64,000 bases of DNA from Balamuthia mandrillaris (GCA_031835245.1 JAVKOQ010000162.1:53501-117500), one strand, 5' to 3'. Positions 23,041 through 35,510 are shown, counted from the first letter of the stretch. A program made the numbers and translations. The notes: generated from the sequence alone by a model not told the origin.

Positions 23041-24679
23041 ATGTCGGCGTTGCGGCCGCTGCAGCGGCGGGTGGTTGTGACTGGGCTTGGCGTGGTGTGC
23101 CCGTTGGGGGTGGAGGTGCCGTTGGTGTGGCCTCGCCTGCTCAACGGCGAGTGTGGCATCCGAGCCATCACCGAATTTGATGTCTCCGCTTTGCCCTCCA
23201 AAATCGCTGCCTTTGTGCCGAAAGGTTTGTTTCTCTGCTCTGCTTTTCTCGTTCTCTCTTCTTCTCACTACTTCGAATAACTTTTATACCACGAACCAGG
23301 AAAGAGCGTGGGTGAGTTTGACGTGACTCGGTGGGTCGACGAGAGGGTACAGTACCCGGTGTTGGAGTGACTTGACCGTATTATAATACCTCTCAACAGG
23401 ACGTTCAGAACACTCCGCCCTTCCTTCAGTACATCCTTTGTGCCGCGGAGCAGGCCATGCAGGACTCTGGGTGGAAGCCTTCCACTGAAGAACAAAAAGA
23501 GAGAACGGTACCGGCCTCTCTCTCTCTCGCAGTGCTGTCATCACTTTACTTTCTCTTCTAGCTCTTCTTCTTCTTCTTCTTCTTCTTCTCTATTCCTCTT
23601 AACGGTGTGGCTTACACTTGTGACGGTAATGATCGTAGGGCGTGGCAATAGGCAACGGTTTAGGCAGTCTCGATGAACTTACCAACACAGCATTTACCCT
23701 GCATTCTCAGGTTTGTTTTTTCTCTCAACACCTGTTTGTTCTCTCTCTCTCTCTCTCTGTCTCTCCTGTCTCTCTTCCCTCGCCTTATGTTACATAAAAC
23801 AAAGGGATATAGAAGAGTATCGCCCCACTTTATCCCTAAAATTCTGTTGAACATGGGCGCCGGCAGGGTCAGCCTCAAATACGGACTACGAGGACCAAAC
23901 CACACCTGCTCTACAGCGTGTGCCACCGGTGCTCACTCCATCGGAGACGCCTCTCGTCTCATCCAATACGGCGATGCAGATGTGATGTTGGCCGGCGGAG
24001 CCGAGGCATGCATCAGTCCTCTTTCAATGGCTGGTTTCTGTAGGATGAAAGCGCTGTCCTCCAAGTTTAACGACACCCCTGAAAAGGCCTCTCGTCCCTT
24101 TGATAAGGCTCGCGATGGTTTTGTCATGGGAGAAGGCGCAGGTGTTATCGTTTTGGAGGTACTTGGCTCAAAAATTAGAAGTAATCGTGCCTCATGGTTA
24201 CTTATTTACATTCTCTCCTCTCTCAAACATTAGGAATACGAGCACGCTAAAGCAAGAGGGGCACGAATATACGCTGAAGTGGGAGGATACGGCCTCAGCG
24301 GGGATGCACACCACATAACAGCTCCATCACCGGAGGGAGATGGTGCCTATAGGGCCATGATGACGGCTCTACGACATTCTGGTCTCTCTCCAGAACAAGT
24401 GGACTATGTGAACGCACATGCCACATCTACTCCTCTAGGTAAGCCTCCTGTTCAAAGTCCTGACTCGAAATCATATGGGCTTTAAGTCTTCTTTTTTGTT
24501 TAATGTTGCTTTTTATGGTGTAATAGGCGACGAAATTGAGATAAAAGCTGTGAAGAGAGTTATTCCTGAAAATCGGATTGACAAAGTAGCTGTATCCTCT
24601 TGCAAAGGGAGCATTGGTCACCTCTTAGGTGGAGCTGGTGCTGTCGAATCTATTTTCACTATTTTGGCAATACATGAGG

Positions 24680-24722
<43 letters not shown>

Positions 24723-24934
24723 TTACTCTCTTTCCCTCAACTTTTGCTGACAACATAAAGGACGTGGTACCACCAACTTTGAATCTGGAGGAAGCAGTGG
24801 AGGAGGCCAAGCGAATTAATCTAGTTCCCAACAAAGCACAGCAAAAGAGAGTTGATGTGGCCATCAAAAACTCGTTTGGGTTTGGTGGCACCAATGCCTC
24901 TCTCGTCCTCCATAAGCCAGGCTTTATGCTTTAA
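23041..24934 (+). CDS. OXSM: Beta-ketoacyl-ACP synthase II type (mitochondrial OXSM/FabF-like)
   Basis: Condensing enzyme of type II fatty acid synthesis, in most eukaryotes of this kind located in mitochondria, where it feeds lipoate synthesis. Start chosen at [20 protein letters not shown] (23041); an in-frame ATG at 22960 would place the GTCGAC promoter element inside the coding region. Catalytic residues are all visible: Cys in [17 protein letters not shown], His in [11 protein letters not shown] and His in [16 protein letters not shown]; the end is [18 protein letters not shown]. About nine exons, with introns at about 23225-23299, 23371-23400, 23509-23637, 23711-23805, 24158-24233, 24439-24526 and 24678-24760. 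No long targeting peptide is evident, so mitochondrial placement is family inference. Confidence 0.92.
24683..24718. repeat. (CT)n microsatellite in the last KAS intron
   Basis: About 18 CT units on the coding strand of the gene. Confidence 0.85.
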
Positions 24935-25197
24935 TTCTCCGTTTCCATTTTTGACCTATCCCATTGCGAACTGGTTGGACATAGAAGTGCATGTTCCTTC
25001 ATCCCTTCATTCCATTCATTTGTTTGTACTGCTTTCCGTTTGCCAGTTTTCGTTTCCAAGGATTGGAACACTAGCGAAAGAGCCCAAGTGGAAAAAGAAC
25101 CCCTCGCTGATGCTATTTTATGGTTGAATACATGTGTTGTTTTTTGGCTGGAGATATACTAATGTTTGCAGGTCATCGCCAATATAACTAAAAGGTT

Positions 25198-27868
25198 TTA
25201 GGCGCTATTCTCCTCCATCTCAATGCCTTTGGAGGAAGAGCTCGTGGAAGAGGACTTGTTGCTGGAAGTGGTATAGCTTGAAAGCCTTGAGCGCGTCCTC
25301 TTCCACAGTTTACGATAGATGACACGCCACTCCCACGACATGAATGTCAGCAATAAGAACAATCCTTTTTTTTTGTTTTTTGTTTTTTTGAGGATTAGCA
25401 CAACAAAACATTATTCCTCCTTCAACGAAGACACTGTACATACCCAAACCAGAAAAGCCAAATCCTCTCAGAATGACCAAGGGATAGCTGCTAACGTCCT
25501 CGCTCAACTCGCACTTTTTGACGGTGTACTCGTAGGTCAGGCATCTATAGTACTTATTATAGCCCTCTTGGATGTTATCTTCGTTCGCCTCCACTTGGAT
25601 CGTGTATGCAAAGATGCAGGTGTACACCAATAGGAACACTCCCACGAATACTGCGATGCGATAGTTGCTCACCAGCAGTTGCTTCAGCTTGTTGTACTTC
25701 ACTCCCACGAAGAGGATTCTTCCGATGCTGCAAAGGAAGAAGACGAGGCTTGGAAACAACAGTAAACTTACAGGAACGAACCATAGCGCTATAAGATATG
25801 CTGCATCGTCCTCGTTCGTTAAGAAACAGCTAATGATGGTGATGCATTACTGTTAGCTCAGCTGAAAAATGAAGGAGGAGGAGAAAAGGGAAGAAGGAGA
25901 AGAAGGAGAGGAAAAAAGTACAAAGTGGCAGCGGAGGAAAAGCCGATGCGATCAGCTGCCGATGGAATGATTGCCAGCAGAAGCGGAATGCCCCACCCTA
26001 TCACATGAAATATGATTTGTTGGCCCACTCTAAAACGCTTTGTCGTTGGAATCTTTTCGCTAAAGTTGATCTTTGTAAAGAAGCATAAGAAAGAAACTTT
26101 GAATAACCACAAACAGAGAGAGAGAGAGAGAGAGAGAGAAAGAAACCTGCAAAAACATATTGAACGCAATCAAAGCCCACCACTAAAAAGAACAACTTTC
26201 GTTAGTCCATTATAGACGTTTGCTTGAGGGGAAGAGGAGAGAGCAGATAACAGAAACATACCATGGTGCCAGCAAGAAATCCAAACAACAACAAGAATCC
26301 TTGAAAGCTACACAGCTCACTCTTAAAGATAAGCCCATCATTGTTCATTTCAATATCTGCAGATCCAGTCTCTGGGTCGTAGCGATAGTAAGTGATGTCC
26401 GGGGCAGCCACGCTTCCGTCCACTCCGCACCAAACGTTCTCGTAGCCGGCCATGGAAGGGAGAATGATGGCTCCGGCCGCTATATGCGCCGATATCGAAA
26501 CCATGAGGATGAGATTGGACGGCCATTTGCGGAGCTTCTTGTCTATGCTGTACGTTAAAATCAATAATAAACTTGAGACCTGTTTTTGAATGTTGGTTAA
26601 AGGATGCTAAGAGAAGAAGAAGAAGAACAAGAACAAGAAGAAGAAGAACAAGAAGAAGAACAAGAAGTAGTAGAACAAGAAGAAGAACAAGAAGAAGTAG
26701 AACAAGAAGAAGAAGAAGAAGAACAACAAGAACAACAAGAACAACAAGAACAAGAACAACAAGAAACAGGAACAGGAACAAGATGAACAAGAACAAGAAC
26801 AAGAAGAAAAAAAACGAAGAAGAAGAAGAACAAGAACAAGAACAAGAAGAAAGAGACCCATGAAATCCATCCGAGAACAGCTTGCATGATTTTAACGGCA
26901 TCGTATTGATCTTCTTCCAAAGAAGGAAGAGGACACTCAAATCCACACCTCCTATCACCCGCAGGGACGAGAGGCTCGACACAACCCGTAAAGAACTGAT
27001 CGCTCTTCAGTTCCTTTCCTAAACAGGAAGCGGTGGCTATGCCATTGGTGGAGTTGGCGGAGGAGACGTTGAAGAAAGAGGCCTCGTAGAAGGGAGAGCT
27101 CCTGTCTTGGGTGAAGGGGTCCCTCTCGTCGCAGTCGAGAGGGATTTGGCTGCTTCCGTTTGGAAAGAACAAACCAAAGCCGAGTGGCACGCCGAAAGAC
27201 GACCAGAAGTCTGCGCACGCTTCTCCTGTAAACGTTCGTTCATATAAGGCACCAAAGATGATAAGAGAGAAGCGACAAGAGAGAATAAGGTGTAATGCTT
27301 AGTATCGTACCGTATTCAAAGCACATCTCTTTACAGGGTTGTTGTGGCGCCACTAACGTTTCTGTTATTAAAACGAAGAACGTTTAGCACCGAGCTAAGA
27401 GAGAGGGAGCGAGGAAGTAAAGGAAGAGAGAGAGCACCATTGGTTTGGGGGTCAACGATGCACGGCCTAAAATAGGTACGGCATCCCATGGCAGCGGCCA
27501 TCCTTTCGCATTCGGGAGGCACGTCCACCAGACCTGCTGAGTTCACCAACGAGCTGACCTCCCCAACCAACCACTCATAGGTTACGTCTCCCGGTATGAA
27601 CAGTTTTGTCCCCGCTTTTCGGTAGTCATCCACAACACTGGTGAGAAGGAAAGATCGAAAGAGAAGAAGAAAGTTAAGGAGGGGTTTTTTTACCAGAAAG
27701 GCCGACATAAAGCGTGCACGCCTCGGGTTCTCCGCTCCACTCATGACAGTAAGGTTCGTGCAGTTGGTCCACTATGCCGGTGTTATAGCCGCCGACAGAG
27801 AGGACGAAGAAACACGAGGGAGAGAGCAAAAGCAAAAGAAACACCACGGAGGAGCGGTGCGTGGCCAT
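25198..27868 (-). CDS. Frizzled/Smoothened-like seven-transmembrane receptor, copy 2 (complete)
   Basis: Full-length paralogue of the receptor at the left edge. The ATG at 27866-27868 starts a signal peptide (SSVVFLLLLLSPSCFFVLSV), followed by a Cys-rich extracellular domain (YCHEWSGEPEAC, MAAAMGCRTYFRPCIVDPQT, ACADFWSSFGVPLGFGLFFP, GFECPLPSLEEDQYD), seven hydrophobic segments, and a Ser/Thr-rich cytosolic tail ending EMEENSA at 25198. About nine exons. The introns sit at the same protein positions as in copy 1 (for example after the Asn of the DPQTN/DPVTN motif and after GWISW/GWLSW), so duplication followed intron gain. The intron near 26600-26850 is a long GAA/GAACAA microsatellite and that near 26110-26140 an AG repeat. 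The second half matches copy 1 closely. Confidence 0.88.
26600..26852. repeat. GAA/GAACAA microsatellite in a receptor-2 intron
   Basis: About 250 bp of purine-rich imperfect trinucleotides on the plus strand, which is TTC/TTG on the coding strand. Several long low-complexity frames (poly-Leu, poly-Arg) arise from it and are not genes. Confidence 0.9.
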
Positions 27869-28688
27869 GGTGCGTTATCGACGGAATGGGTTGGTAATGC
27901 TTTCTCTGGCGTTACCCAAACTTGTTTGTTGGGAGGCCCACTGCCAAACAAACAACTGCCCTGCCGTTGGTATTTGTGACGGTTGCATTACTTCATCCTT
28001 TAAATTGTATTAATGACAATAGCGCAATAACAATATAAGGCCCACCAAAACAACGCATGTGCCAAAAGGAAAAGTTTTCAAAGAGCCACCTGCTCTGGCT
28101 CTACCCCCCCCTCTTCTTGGGGAGTGGGGCAGTGGTTTATATGGCTGCAGATGGGATGGGCTATAGGACTGGCAAAGAGCAGCAAGCCACTCCCCCTTTG
28201 GTCACTCCGGCAGTAGGCCAGCACCGCGTCCTGTGGCCTTGTTTGTTTCGTCCCGTTCCCAGCCCGCCGCAAGACAAGGGAAGACCGTCCCTGATCAGGT
28301 TTTGAGACACCGAAGTCTTTCAGGTTCATGACGACATGACAAATTTTCGCGCCCTTTTTCCCATCCTTGTCTCTCCTGTCCTCTCTCTCGTCTGCAGCGA
28401 AAATATTTTGTGGAAGAGAAAATATTTTCGCTGAGGGAAGGCCTTCGCTCGATACACCAAATATTTTCGCCAGAGACGAAAAAAAAAAGTGTAGCAGACA
28501 GAAGAGAAGAGAACAGAGTAGCGAGCAAGGGAGAAACACGCGCAACTAGAAGAGAGAGAAGATTCGCTTTTTTTTTTTCTCCCCCACCACCACAACAAAA
28601 GATCTGCTTTTTTTTGTCTTTGTTGTTTAGGAACTTATTTAAAAGAGAGAGAGAGAGCAAAAAAAAAAAACAAACAAAAAAACAAGAT
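27869..28688. promoter_or_regulatory. Divergent upstream region of receptor 2 and the UBAC1-like gene
   Basis: 820 bp without a credible gene. It holds three CGAAAATATTT-type elements (28397-28409, 28418-28431, 28460-28473; the middle one contains the perfect palindrome GAAAATATTTTC) and an E2F-like TTTTCGCGCC near 28342-28351. No GTCGAC is present. Confidence 0.5.
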
Positions 28689-30144
28689 ATGTTGTTGAAG
28701 GTAAAGACCCTGGTGGGGAAAATCCATTCGCTCCAGGTGACTGCCGGAAGCACGGTCAACGAGGTAAAGGACAGGCTCCATTCGGCGGTGCCCTCCATCC
28801 CTCGGGGGCGGCAAACCTTGGTGTACAAAGGCAAAGTGGTGGAGGACTCTCAGGTTCTCAAAGACCTGGACGTTCATGAAGGAGGTAACCTTTTATAAAC
28901 AAACTCGTTTCCTTCTTTTTTGTTTCCTTATTTTTTTCTTTGTTCAATTCGAATTGATCCCAATCGAACTATAACTCAAATTCTCTTTCATTGTTCATCT
29001 GTCGTAGATTTCATGGTTGTATTTATCGGCAGGAAGCGGCCTCCACTCCGTCTGCAGGAGGAGTCTTTGGGAGCCTCTTTACTCGGAGAGGAAAGCCCCG
29101 AAGGACCTTCCAAAGAAGGGATGGAAATTGATGTGAGTTACCTTCGTCTCCCCCGTTTAAAGTTCTTTTGTCATTATTCTATCTATGTCAGTTTTTTAAC
29201 GAATCTTATCTTGGCCATTATAGAAGGAACAAACGTTGAACGACTTGGTGTCCTCCTTGGTGGGCTCTTTGTCGCCCCAACTGGCACGTTCCAAGCCAGC
29301 CTCCACAAGCAGCAGCGTACGCAACAGCGGCGAAGTGCGGAACCCTCTTCGCTCTTCTTCCTCCTCCTCTTCCTCTGCTTCTTCAGCCTCCTCCTCCTCC
29401 TCTTCTCCTGTCCCCAAAAGGAAGGGCAACTCTGCCACGCAGTCTTCTTCTTCGTCTTCCTCCTCATCCACCTCTTCTTCCTCTTCCTCAACGTCCTCTT
29501 CTTCAACCTCAACCACAACTACAACGTCAACAACCGCTGTTCCGCCTTCAACGACAGAGGTGCCCACAGCGAGGAGCACCACACGGAGCGGAGAAGCCAG
29601 GTTACCGCCAGTCGATCCAACTGCTCTGCAGATGCTCGCTGATATGGGTTTCCCAGAGAACCGAGCTTCCAAAGCCCTTTTGCTTCATCGGTGAATCTCT
29701 CTCTCTCTCTCTCTCATTCTGTTTTTCTTTTTAAAAAAACAAATTCTTAATTGCATTCCCCTTACTAGCATGAACGCACAGGCTGCAATGGAGTGGTTGT
29801 TGATGCATGGTGAGGATCAAGACATCGACGCTCCTCTTACCGAAGAACAAGTTAAAAGTCTTCGTGAGGAGCAACGTTCCTTTGCGCCCAGCTCAGAGGT
29901 CAAATCTAACCTTTCCCTCTACAAACAATGTATTCTCTTTCTAAAACCCTCTTGTTGTTTACAGGCCATTCGACAACTCAGGGAGATGGGTTTTCCTCAA
30001 GAAGATGTGACTACCGCCCTTCGTATGACGCGCAATAACCAAGAGGCGGCACTCGCCTGGCTTTTGGGAGATAGAACCGTCACCGGCGACTCTGAAAGTG
30101 TACTATCATTCCCTTTGTCCTCTCTCACTCTTTGTCCTCTCTCA

Positions 30145-30175
<31 letters not shown>

Positions 30176-30925
30176 GCTCTCTCGCCGCTCTCGTTCTCTT
30201 TCCCTTCGCTTTTGGTGAAGTTGTTGTCATTCTTGTTCTTTTTCTTCTTTTGGACTTACCGTAATTTTCTATTTATGTAGGACAGGGATGACGAGGAGGA
30301 CTCTGCTGATGAGGATGAAGGAGATGAAATTTTCGGTGGTGGTGATGGAGGTGGTCGTAGAAGGGGTGGTGGACTTTTTGATGATGACGATGAAGATAGT
30401 GATGATACTGGTAGTGTTGAAGGAGAAGAAGAGGGAGTGGATGAGGGCACCTTTTCCTTTTCCTCCGACGATGAAGAAGCAGAAAACAGAGCAGAAAGAG
30501 ATGAAGGAATAAACGAGGACGAAGCAGTTGCATTTAAAGATGATGATGAAGATGATGATACAGAACAAGAAGGTGATGAACGTAACACAAACAATCGACG
30601 AGCAAATCGCTTTCATGACGGCGAGGAGGACGAAGACGACTCCGCGTTGGAAGAAGCCATTCATGACTTTTTGTCAAGCAAAGACTTGAGCAATATCGGC
30701 GGCGGTGATATCTTGGCGTTGCTCGAGGACGAGGAGATTTTAAGCAACGTGAAGCGTTTGTTGGTGGAGGGGGATGCGCGCAGCTTGGAGCTACTTCGCG
30801 ATCACCCGGACTTGGCGCCCTTGCTCTCTCAACTGGAACAAATGTTTGAGGAGTTGCAGAGAGACAGCGGCGGCGATGGAGAGGGTGGAAACGGAAGCGA
30901 TCCTTCTTCGTCCACTAGCCATTGA
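28689..30925 (+). CDS. UBAC1: UBAC1/KPC2-like protein: ubiquitin-like domain, two UBA domains, acidic linker, STI1-like end
   Basis: Domain order follows UBAC1 (KPC2), the adaptor that helps the KPC1 RING ligase hand ubiquitinated clients to the proteasome. The UBL domain starts at MLLKVKTLVGKIHSLQV and includes GRQTLVYKGKVVEDSQVLKD; a Ser/Thr-rich linker follows; UBA 1 reads LQMLADMGFPENRASKALLL (about 29630-29690), UBA 2 IRQLREMGFPQEDVTTALRM (about 29965-30028). A very acidic Asp/Glu stretch (30285-30650) precedes an STI1-like tail with DHPDLAPLLSQLEQMFEEL. Introns at about 28887-29006, 29132-29222, 29691-29768, 29900-29964 and 30099-30281, one with a CT repeat. Orthology with UBAC1 rests on architecture. 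Confidence 0.82.
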
Positions 30926-31159
30926 ATATGTTTGTTTGTTTATGCTGTTGTGTATTTGGTCGTCTCTTCTTTCTATCTTTTACATCATCTTCGTGTTGTT
31001 GTTATTAGTATTATACGTATTTTTGTGTGTTTATGTTTTTTTTTTGTAACTGCTATGCATTTGTCTCGTTGTTCCTTTCTTTTTGTATCTTCAGTTTTTG
31101 TTCATTTGTAATCAACCAACCTCATCTCTATTCTTCAACACATCGTTTCTTCCTCTGCT

Positions 31160-34100
31160 TCACACACGTTGACTCTTTTCCTTTCCACCTTCTTGTTCCT
31201 GTTTTAATAGAACGGCGGGGAGAATGGGGGCAGCAGGAGGGACCAACGGAACGCCTCCCTTGGCCGCTCTTTTCCTCTCCTTCTCCGCCAACTTCCTAAT
31301 CTCCTCCTTGAGCTGGATGGTGCCGGTGCCCTCTGCACCCCTGTTCAGGTCCTCAAATTCCTCATCGGTAATGGGGACGTTGGTCGGCGGTGCCACCACC
31401 ACACGACCATTGTCATCCGAGTGGAAGAACTGCTGCAGCATCTCGTAGGCGTACAGCGTAACACCAAATTGCGGGCTGGAGCGGAAGACGCGGGGCACGA
31501 CGCCCTTGAAGAACGCCGTCACGCCCTCCTGCCTCAGCACTTGCACGAAGCAGTCGAGGATGCCGTTGTACTTGGTCTCGCCCAGGCGGGCCTCCACCTG
31601 CAGTCTCGTCTTGATAACGTCGGCAGGGGTGGTAGTGGAGGCGGCCAACGCGCCGGCGATGGAGCCAGCGGCGAGCAGCTGCAGCGTGCCGTGATGGCCG
31701 CTCTCATCCTTGAAGACCTCCTTCAGCTTGGCATAGGCGGGGAAGTAAATGCCAGAAAAGGGGATGTCGCGGAGGAAGCAGGCGCTGGCGCCGCGATAGA
31801 GTCCCGTGGGTCCGAGCTCCTTGCAAATGGTAAGGGCGCTCTTTGGGGCGGCTCCGCGAACCTCTCCCTGCGTCTGCAGACGGATCTTCACGATCTCCAG
31901 GGGGTTGGTGAAGATGACTTGGCTGGCGCCGGCGCCACAGCCGGCCAGCACTTCCAGCGGGAAGAAGATGTCCTGGCCAGAAGTGCCGCCTCCTTTTCTG
32001 CCAGTGTTGTTGGGGTTGGGCTTCTGGAACCAGCCGCGGAGGTAGTCATTGACGACAAGTTTGATGGCCTTCTCAGGAGCCACACCGATGAGCTGCGGAC
32101 CCAGGCCTTTGTAGAATCCCAAAACGCCCTCGTACTTGAGGACCTGTCTGGCGCAGTCCCAGCTGCTGGTGTAGATGGCGCGTCCGGTGTATTGGCCGGG
32201 CTTGCCTACCATTTGCTTCGGTGGTGTTATACCTGCTTTTGTCTTTCTTTGGTTCTGTAGTTGTTTGTTTAAAAGAAAAATAATGATCAAAAGATTGTTA
32301 GGAAAAATAAAAAAAGACAGTAATGGGCAGAGAGAGCGAGAGAGCGAGAGAGGGGAGAGAGAGAGAGAGAGAGAGAGAGAGGAGTGAAGTGCAAACCTGC
32401 ATTCTTGTTTTAACCAAATCTATAGGATACACGACTGTGGCACCGATGGCTCCAGCAACACCACCAATGGCAAAACTCTCCACTGCTGTCATCATGGCTT
32501 GAAGAGGGCCAACTTCAGGACGCACGTCTCTCAACTACGTCATTGTCATGTGTTTAGCACAGATAACCAAAAAAACAAACAAACAAAAACAAAGCAAAAT
32601 ACAACAAAACACAAGGGAAAAATACACAAAAAAAAAACAATAGAAAAAAGAAAAGAAAGGTGCTAAAATAGTGAAATAAAATAGCAAACCATTTCAATGT
32701 CAAAGAGTCGTCTGTCTCTTCTTGACCGCATTACATCCATAAAGGTTTTGCTGCATGATAATTAAAAAGCATAAAGATAAAATAAGTGATAAATTTGAAT
32801 GTAACTTGTTACAGAGAGGGAACGACCAACCTATCGAGCATACCAGGAAGACGAGGGTTATCAAAAATGTGAAAGAGAATATCCAGTTGGATAGGAGTGA
32901 GGCTGACTCCAGTGGAAACCTTTACTATGTGCGCAAATTCGTCTGCAACACAATACATCATCAACCATCCATCAGTTAGGTTGGCAAAACAATGACAAAG
33001 ATGAGCAAAATAAAAGAGAACCTTTGCTGATGGCGCCACCTTGGGCAGTAGAAGTAAGATCTAAGGCCTCCTCAAAATCATCCAGATGAGCAACAAACGT
33101 ATTAAACTTGTAAAAGCCATCAAAAGTTACGCGGCCCTGCTTGAAGGCAGAGGACACGGTTCGCAGCTTGTCACGCAGATGTTGTGGCACTTTGCTGGAT
33201 GGAAAGTTGTCCATCAGCACCTGCGCGAACGCACTGGCGGTGATGGTGTCATTTCCGTCGATATCCTTCCTTACAAACTCATGATACAAAACACCTTCTT
33301 TGATGATCTAATATTTAAAAACAGAATCAGATGAGAGGCAAAACAACAGAGAGAAAGAGAGAAGCAAACCCTAAGCATTTTGATAAGCTGGCCTTCACTT
33401 ATTTTGCCTTTGCCATCGGATCCGAAGTAAGGCACCCAAAACTCGTCCTCTAAATCAAATTCGAGGTTGGGTCCAGCCTGAGAGGCGATTACCTTCCTAA
33501 AGTCCTCTGCAATGATATGCACCATCAACACCTTGAAGAGAACAGAAGAGGACGATGAAGAGAAGAGAAGGCCAAACCCTTGTCGACGTAGCCATCACCA
33601 TCCAGATCAAAGATCCTAAAGGCGGTGCCAAGTGCCGTCTCGGTAGTGGAGGCTAAAGAGTCGAACAGCACAAACTCAGAGAGAGAGATCCTGGTTTCCT
33701 TTCCGTTGACCACAGGGAATAGCTCCTTAAAGGTGTCCTGAGCCAAGGCTCTGGTCTTGTCCATGCCGGCGGGCACCAAAGAGCTCACAAAGTCGGCCCT
33801 GGTCATGTACTTTTGCCCATCGTCTTCTTCGATAGAGGCATACTTGGAAAATACTTTCTGCAACAAAACGTGTGGTTTCTGCAGGAGAGGAAAAAACAGA
33901 GAAAAGAGAGTGAGAAACGACAAAGGACAACGGGAAAAGAGGAAAAGGAAGAAAGAAAAGGAGAGAGCTAGGAAGACAGAAAGAGATGACAGAAGAGCGA
34001 GAAAACAGGGAAGACAAGACAAAAGACAGGAGAAAAGAAGACAGGAGAATAGCTGCACCTCCTCAATGGAAGAAATTCGTTGAGCAGTCGGCAAGTTGAG

Positions 34101-34436
34101 CAGAGTGACAACACCAGCACCAACGATGGTGACAATGAGGATGGTGCCGATGGGCAGGCGGCTGGCCTCTGGGGAGGAAGGCAATGGAGGAGGGATCTGA
34201 CCAGGAGTGGGGTTGTGCATGGAGCGTCGCTGCTGCAAGCGATGCTGGTACCTGCAAACCAGAGCTGCACGGCGCTTCGTCGCCGCCGTCACGTTCAGAG
34301 CGTTCACATGCATGCTCCTTCGCGAGCCCTGCACAAACGTGGAAGCAAAGCATCTCGCCGTCAAAGCGCCGCTGCCGCTGAGCGTGCTGATGGTGGCAGC
34401 AGCCGCTGCCGCTTTGGGACAACCGTGTTTGAGCAT
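31160..34436 (-). CDS. SLC25A12/13-like: Calcium-binding mitochondrial aspartate/glutamate carrier (aralar/citrin type)
   Basis: Inner-membrane antiporter of the malate-aspartate shuttle. The N-terminal half has EF-hand-like units (canonical [15 protein letters not shown] near 33600, weaker ones at [19 protein letters not shown] and [16 protein letters not shown]). The carrier half has three Solcar repeats, including [32 protein letters not shown] and [13 protein letters not shown], and the aralar-typical [14 protein letters not shown] and [12 protein letters not shown]. About eight exons. The start at 34434-34436 gives an unusual N terminus: a long Arg/Ser-rich, targeting-like region of about 80 residues and then a hydrophobic segment ([17 protein letters not shown]) before the first EF hand, which animal aralar lacks. 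The C terminus extends into a charged Lys/Glu tail. Confidence 0.93.
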
Positions 34437-35333
34437 CTCTTTTGGTTTCCTGTGGTAGAGGAGATCTTGGCACCGAACGCACAAAAACAAAAAAAAAATA
34501 GAAAATGAAAGGAAAGACGAGAGATTTGACGACTACGGCCAAAAAAAAGGGGGAAGTCTCTCTCTCGCTCGCTCTCTCCTCACTCTCTCTCTACTTATTT
34601 TTTTCGTTTCACTGCAGCTCTTTTTTTTTTATTTCCCCGCGTGTCAATTGTTTATGGTGCCCTGCCTTAAAATTTAAGGTGAATCTCTTTTGAGGAGTCG
34701 TTTCGTTGGACTTGGTGCGGTGGTGGAAAGATCTTCGTGGCGCGAATGTGGCTGGCGTCACATCCGCCACAACAACACTGCTTCACCTTCTCCCACTACA
34801 TCAAGCCATTTTGAGGGACCACGCAGTTGCTGCTGCTTCTTTTTGTTGTGGTTGCAGTCTTTTTTTTTTAAAAAAAAAAAACAAGGAGCCAGCCAAGTTC
34901 GCAAGAAAGGTTTCTCTTGGGTTAACCTCTTCTTTTCGCCATCGCGAGGTAGCCCCACGATCGGACCTCCGGAGGAGTGTTTGGGGTCATGACCATCCCT
35001 GTCCAGAAGACTGCGCAGACCCATTGCGGGCCATCGAGGATACGCCTTCTTGTCCACAGAAAATGGAGTCAAAAAAAGGTGTTTTTGTCGACTTTGAACC
35101 CAAAAAAAAAATAACGAAGAGAGCAGCAAAAAAGTAGAGAGAGAGAGAGAGAGAAAACGAGTAGAGGAGAGTGGTTGGAGCTTGGAGGGTGGTTGTGAGT
35201 GTACGTTTAGGTTTGGAGAGGGGTAAGGGAAAAAGAATTATTTGCTTTGCTTGGTTGGTGTAAGGGAAGAATTTGAAGATTCGAGTGTGAACGTGATCAT
35301 TCCAAAGTCTTTTTTTTTCTGAGGAGGAGGAAG
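34437..35333. other. Intergenic region between the AGC carrier and AP2M genes
   Basis: About 900 bp, the divergent upstream region of two genes. GTCGAC lies at 35087-35092, 242 bp before the AP2M ATG. The stretch 34685-35140 has moderately open frames in two plus-strand phases without a good ATG or any family I recognise; it could be a leader exon or a short unannotated gene. The rest is homopolymer-rich. Confidence 0.4.
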
Positions 35334-35470
35334 ATGATAAGCGGAATTTGCATTCTAAACTCGAGAGGAGATGTTCTGATCTCCAGAGTTTATCGTGACG
35401 ATATCAGGTTTTGTTCTTTCTCTTTTGTTCCTTTCATCAGTTCTCGTCATCCTGTGTTTCTCACCATCTT

Positions 35471-35510
<40 letters not shown>

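Noticed and set aside
26573-26870. Long frames of poly-Arg, poly-Glu and poly-Leu
   Set aside because: They are products of a GAA/GAACAA microsatellite inside a receptor intron; three phases and both strands are open at once.
31421-32260. 279-residue plus-strand frame opposite the AGC carrier
   Set aside because: It is antisense to a strongly conserved carrier exon; its composition (Leu/Gly/Ala/Val/Glu) is typical of reverse frames of GC-rich coding DNA.
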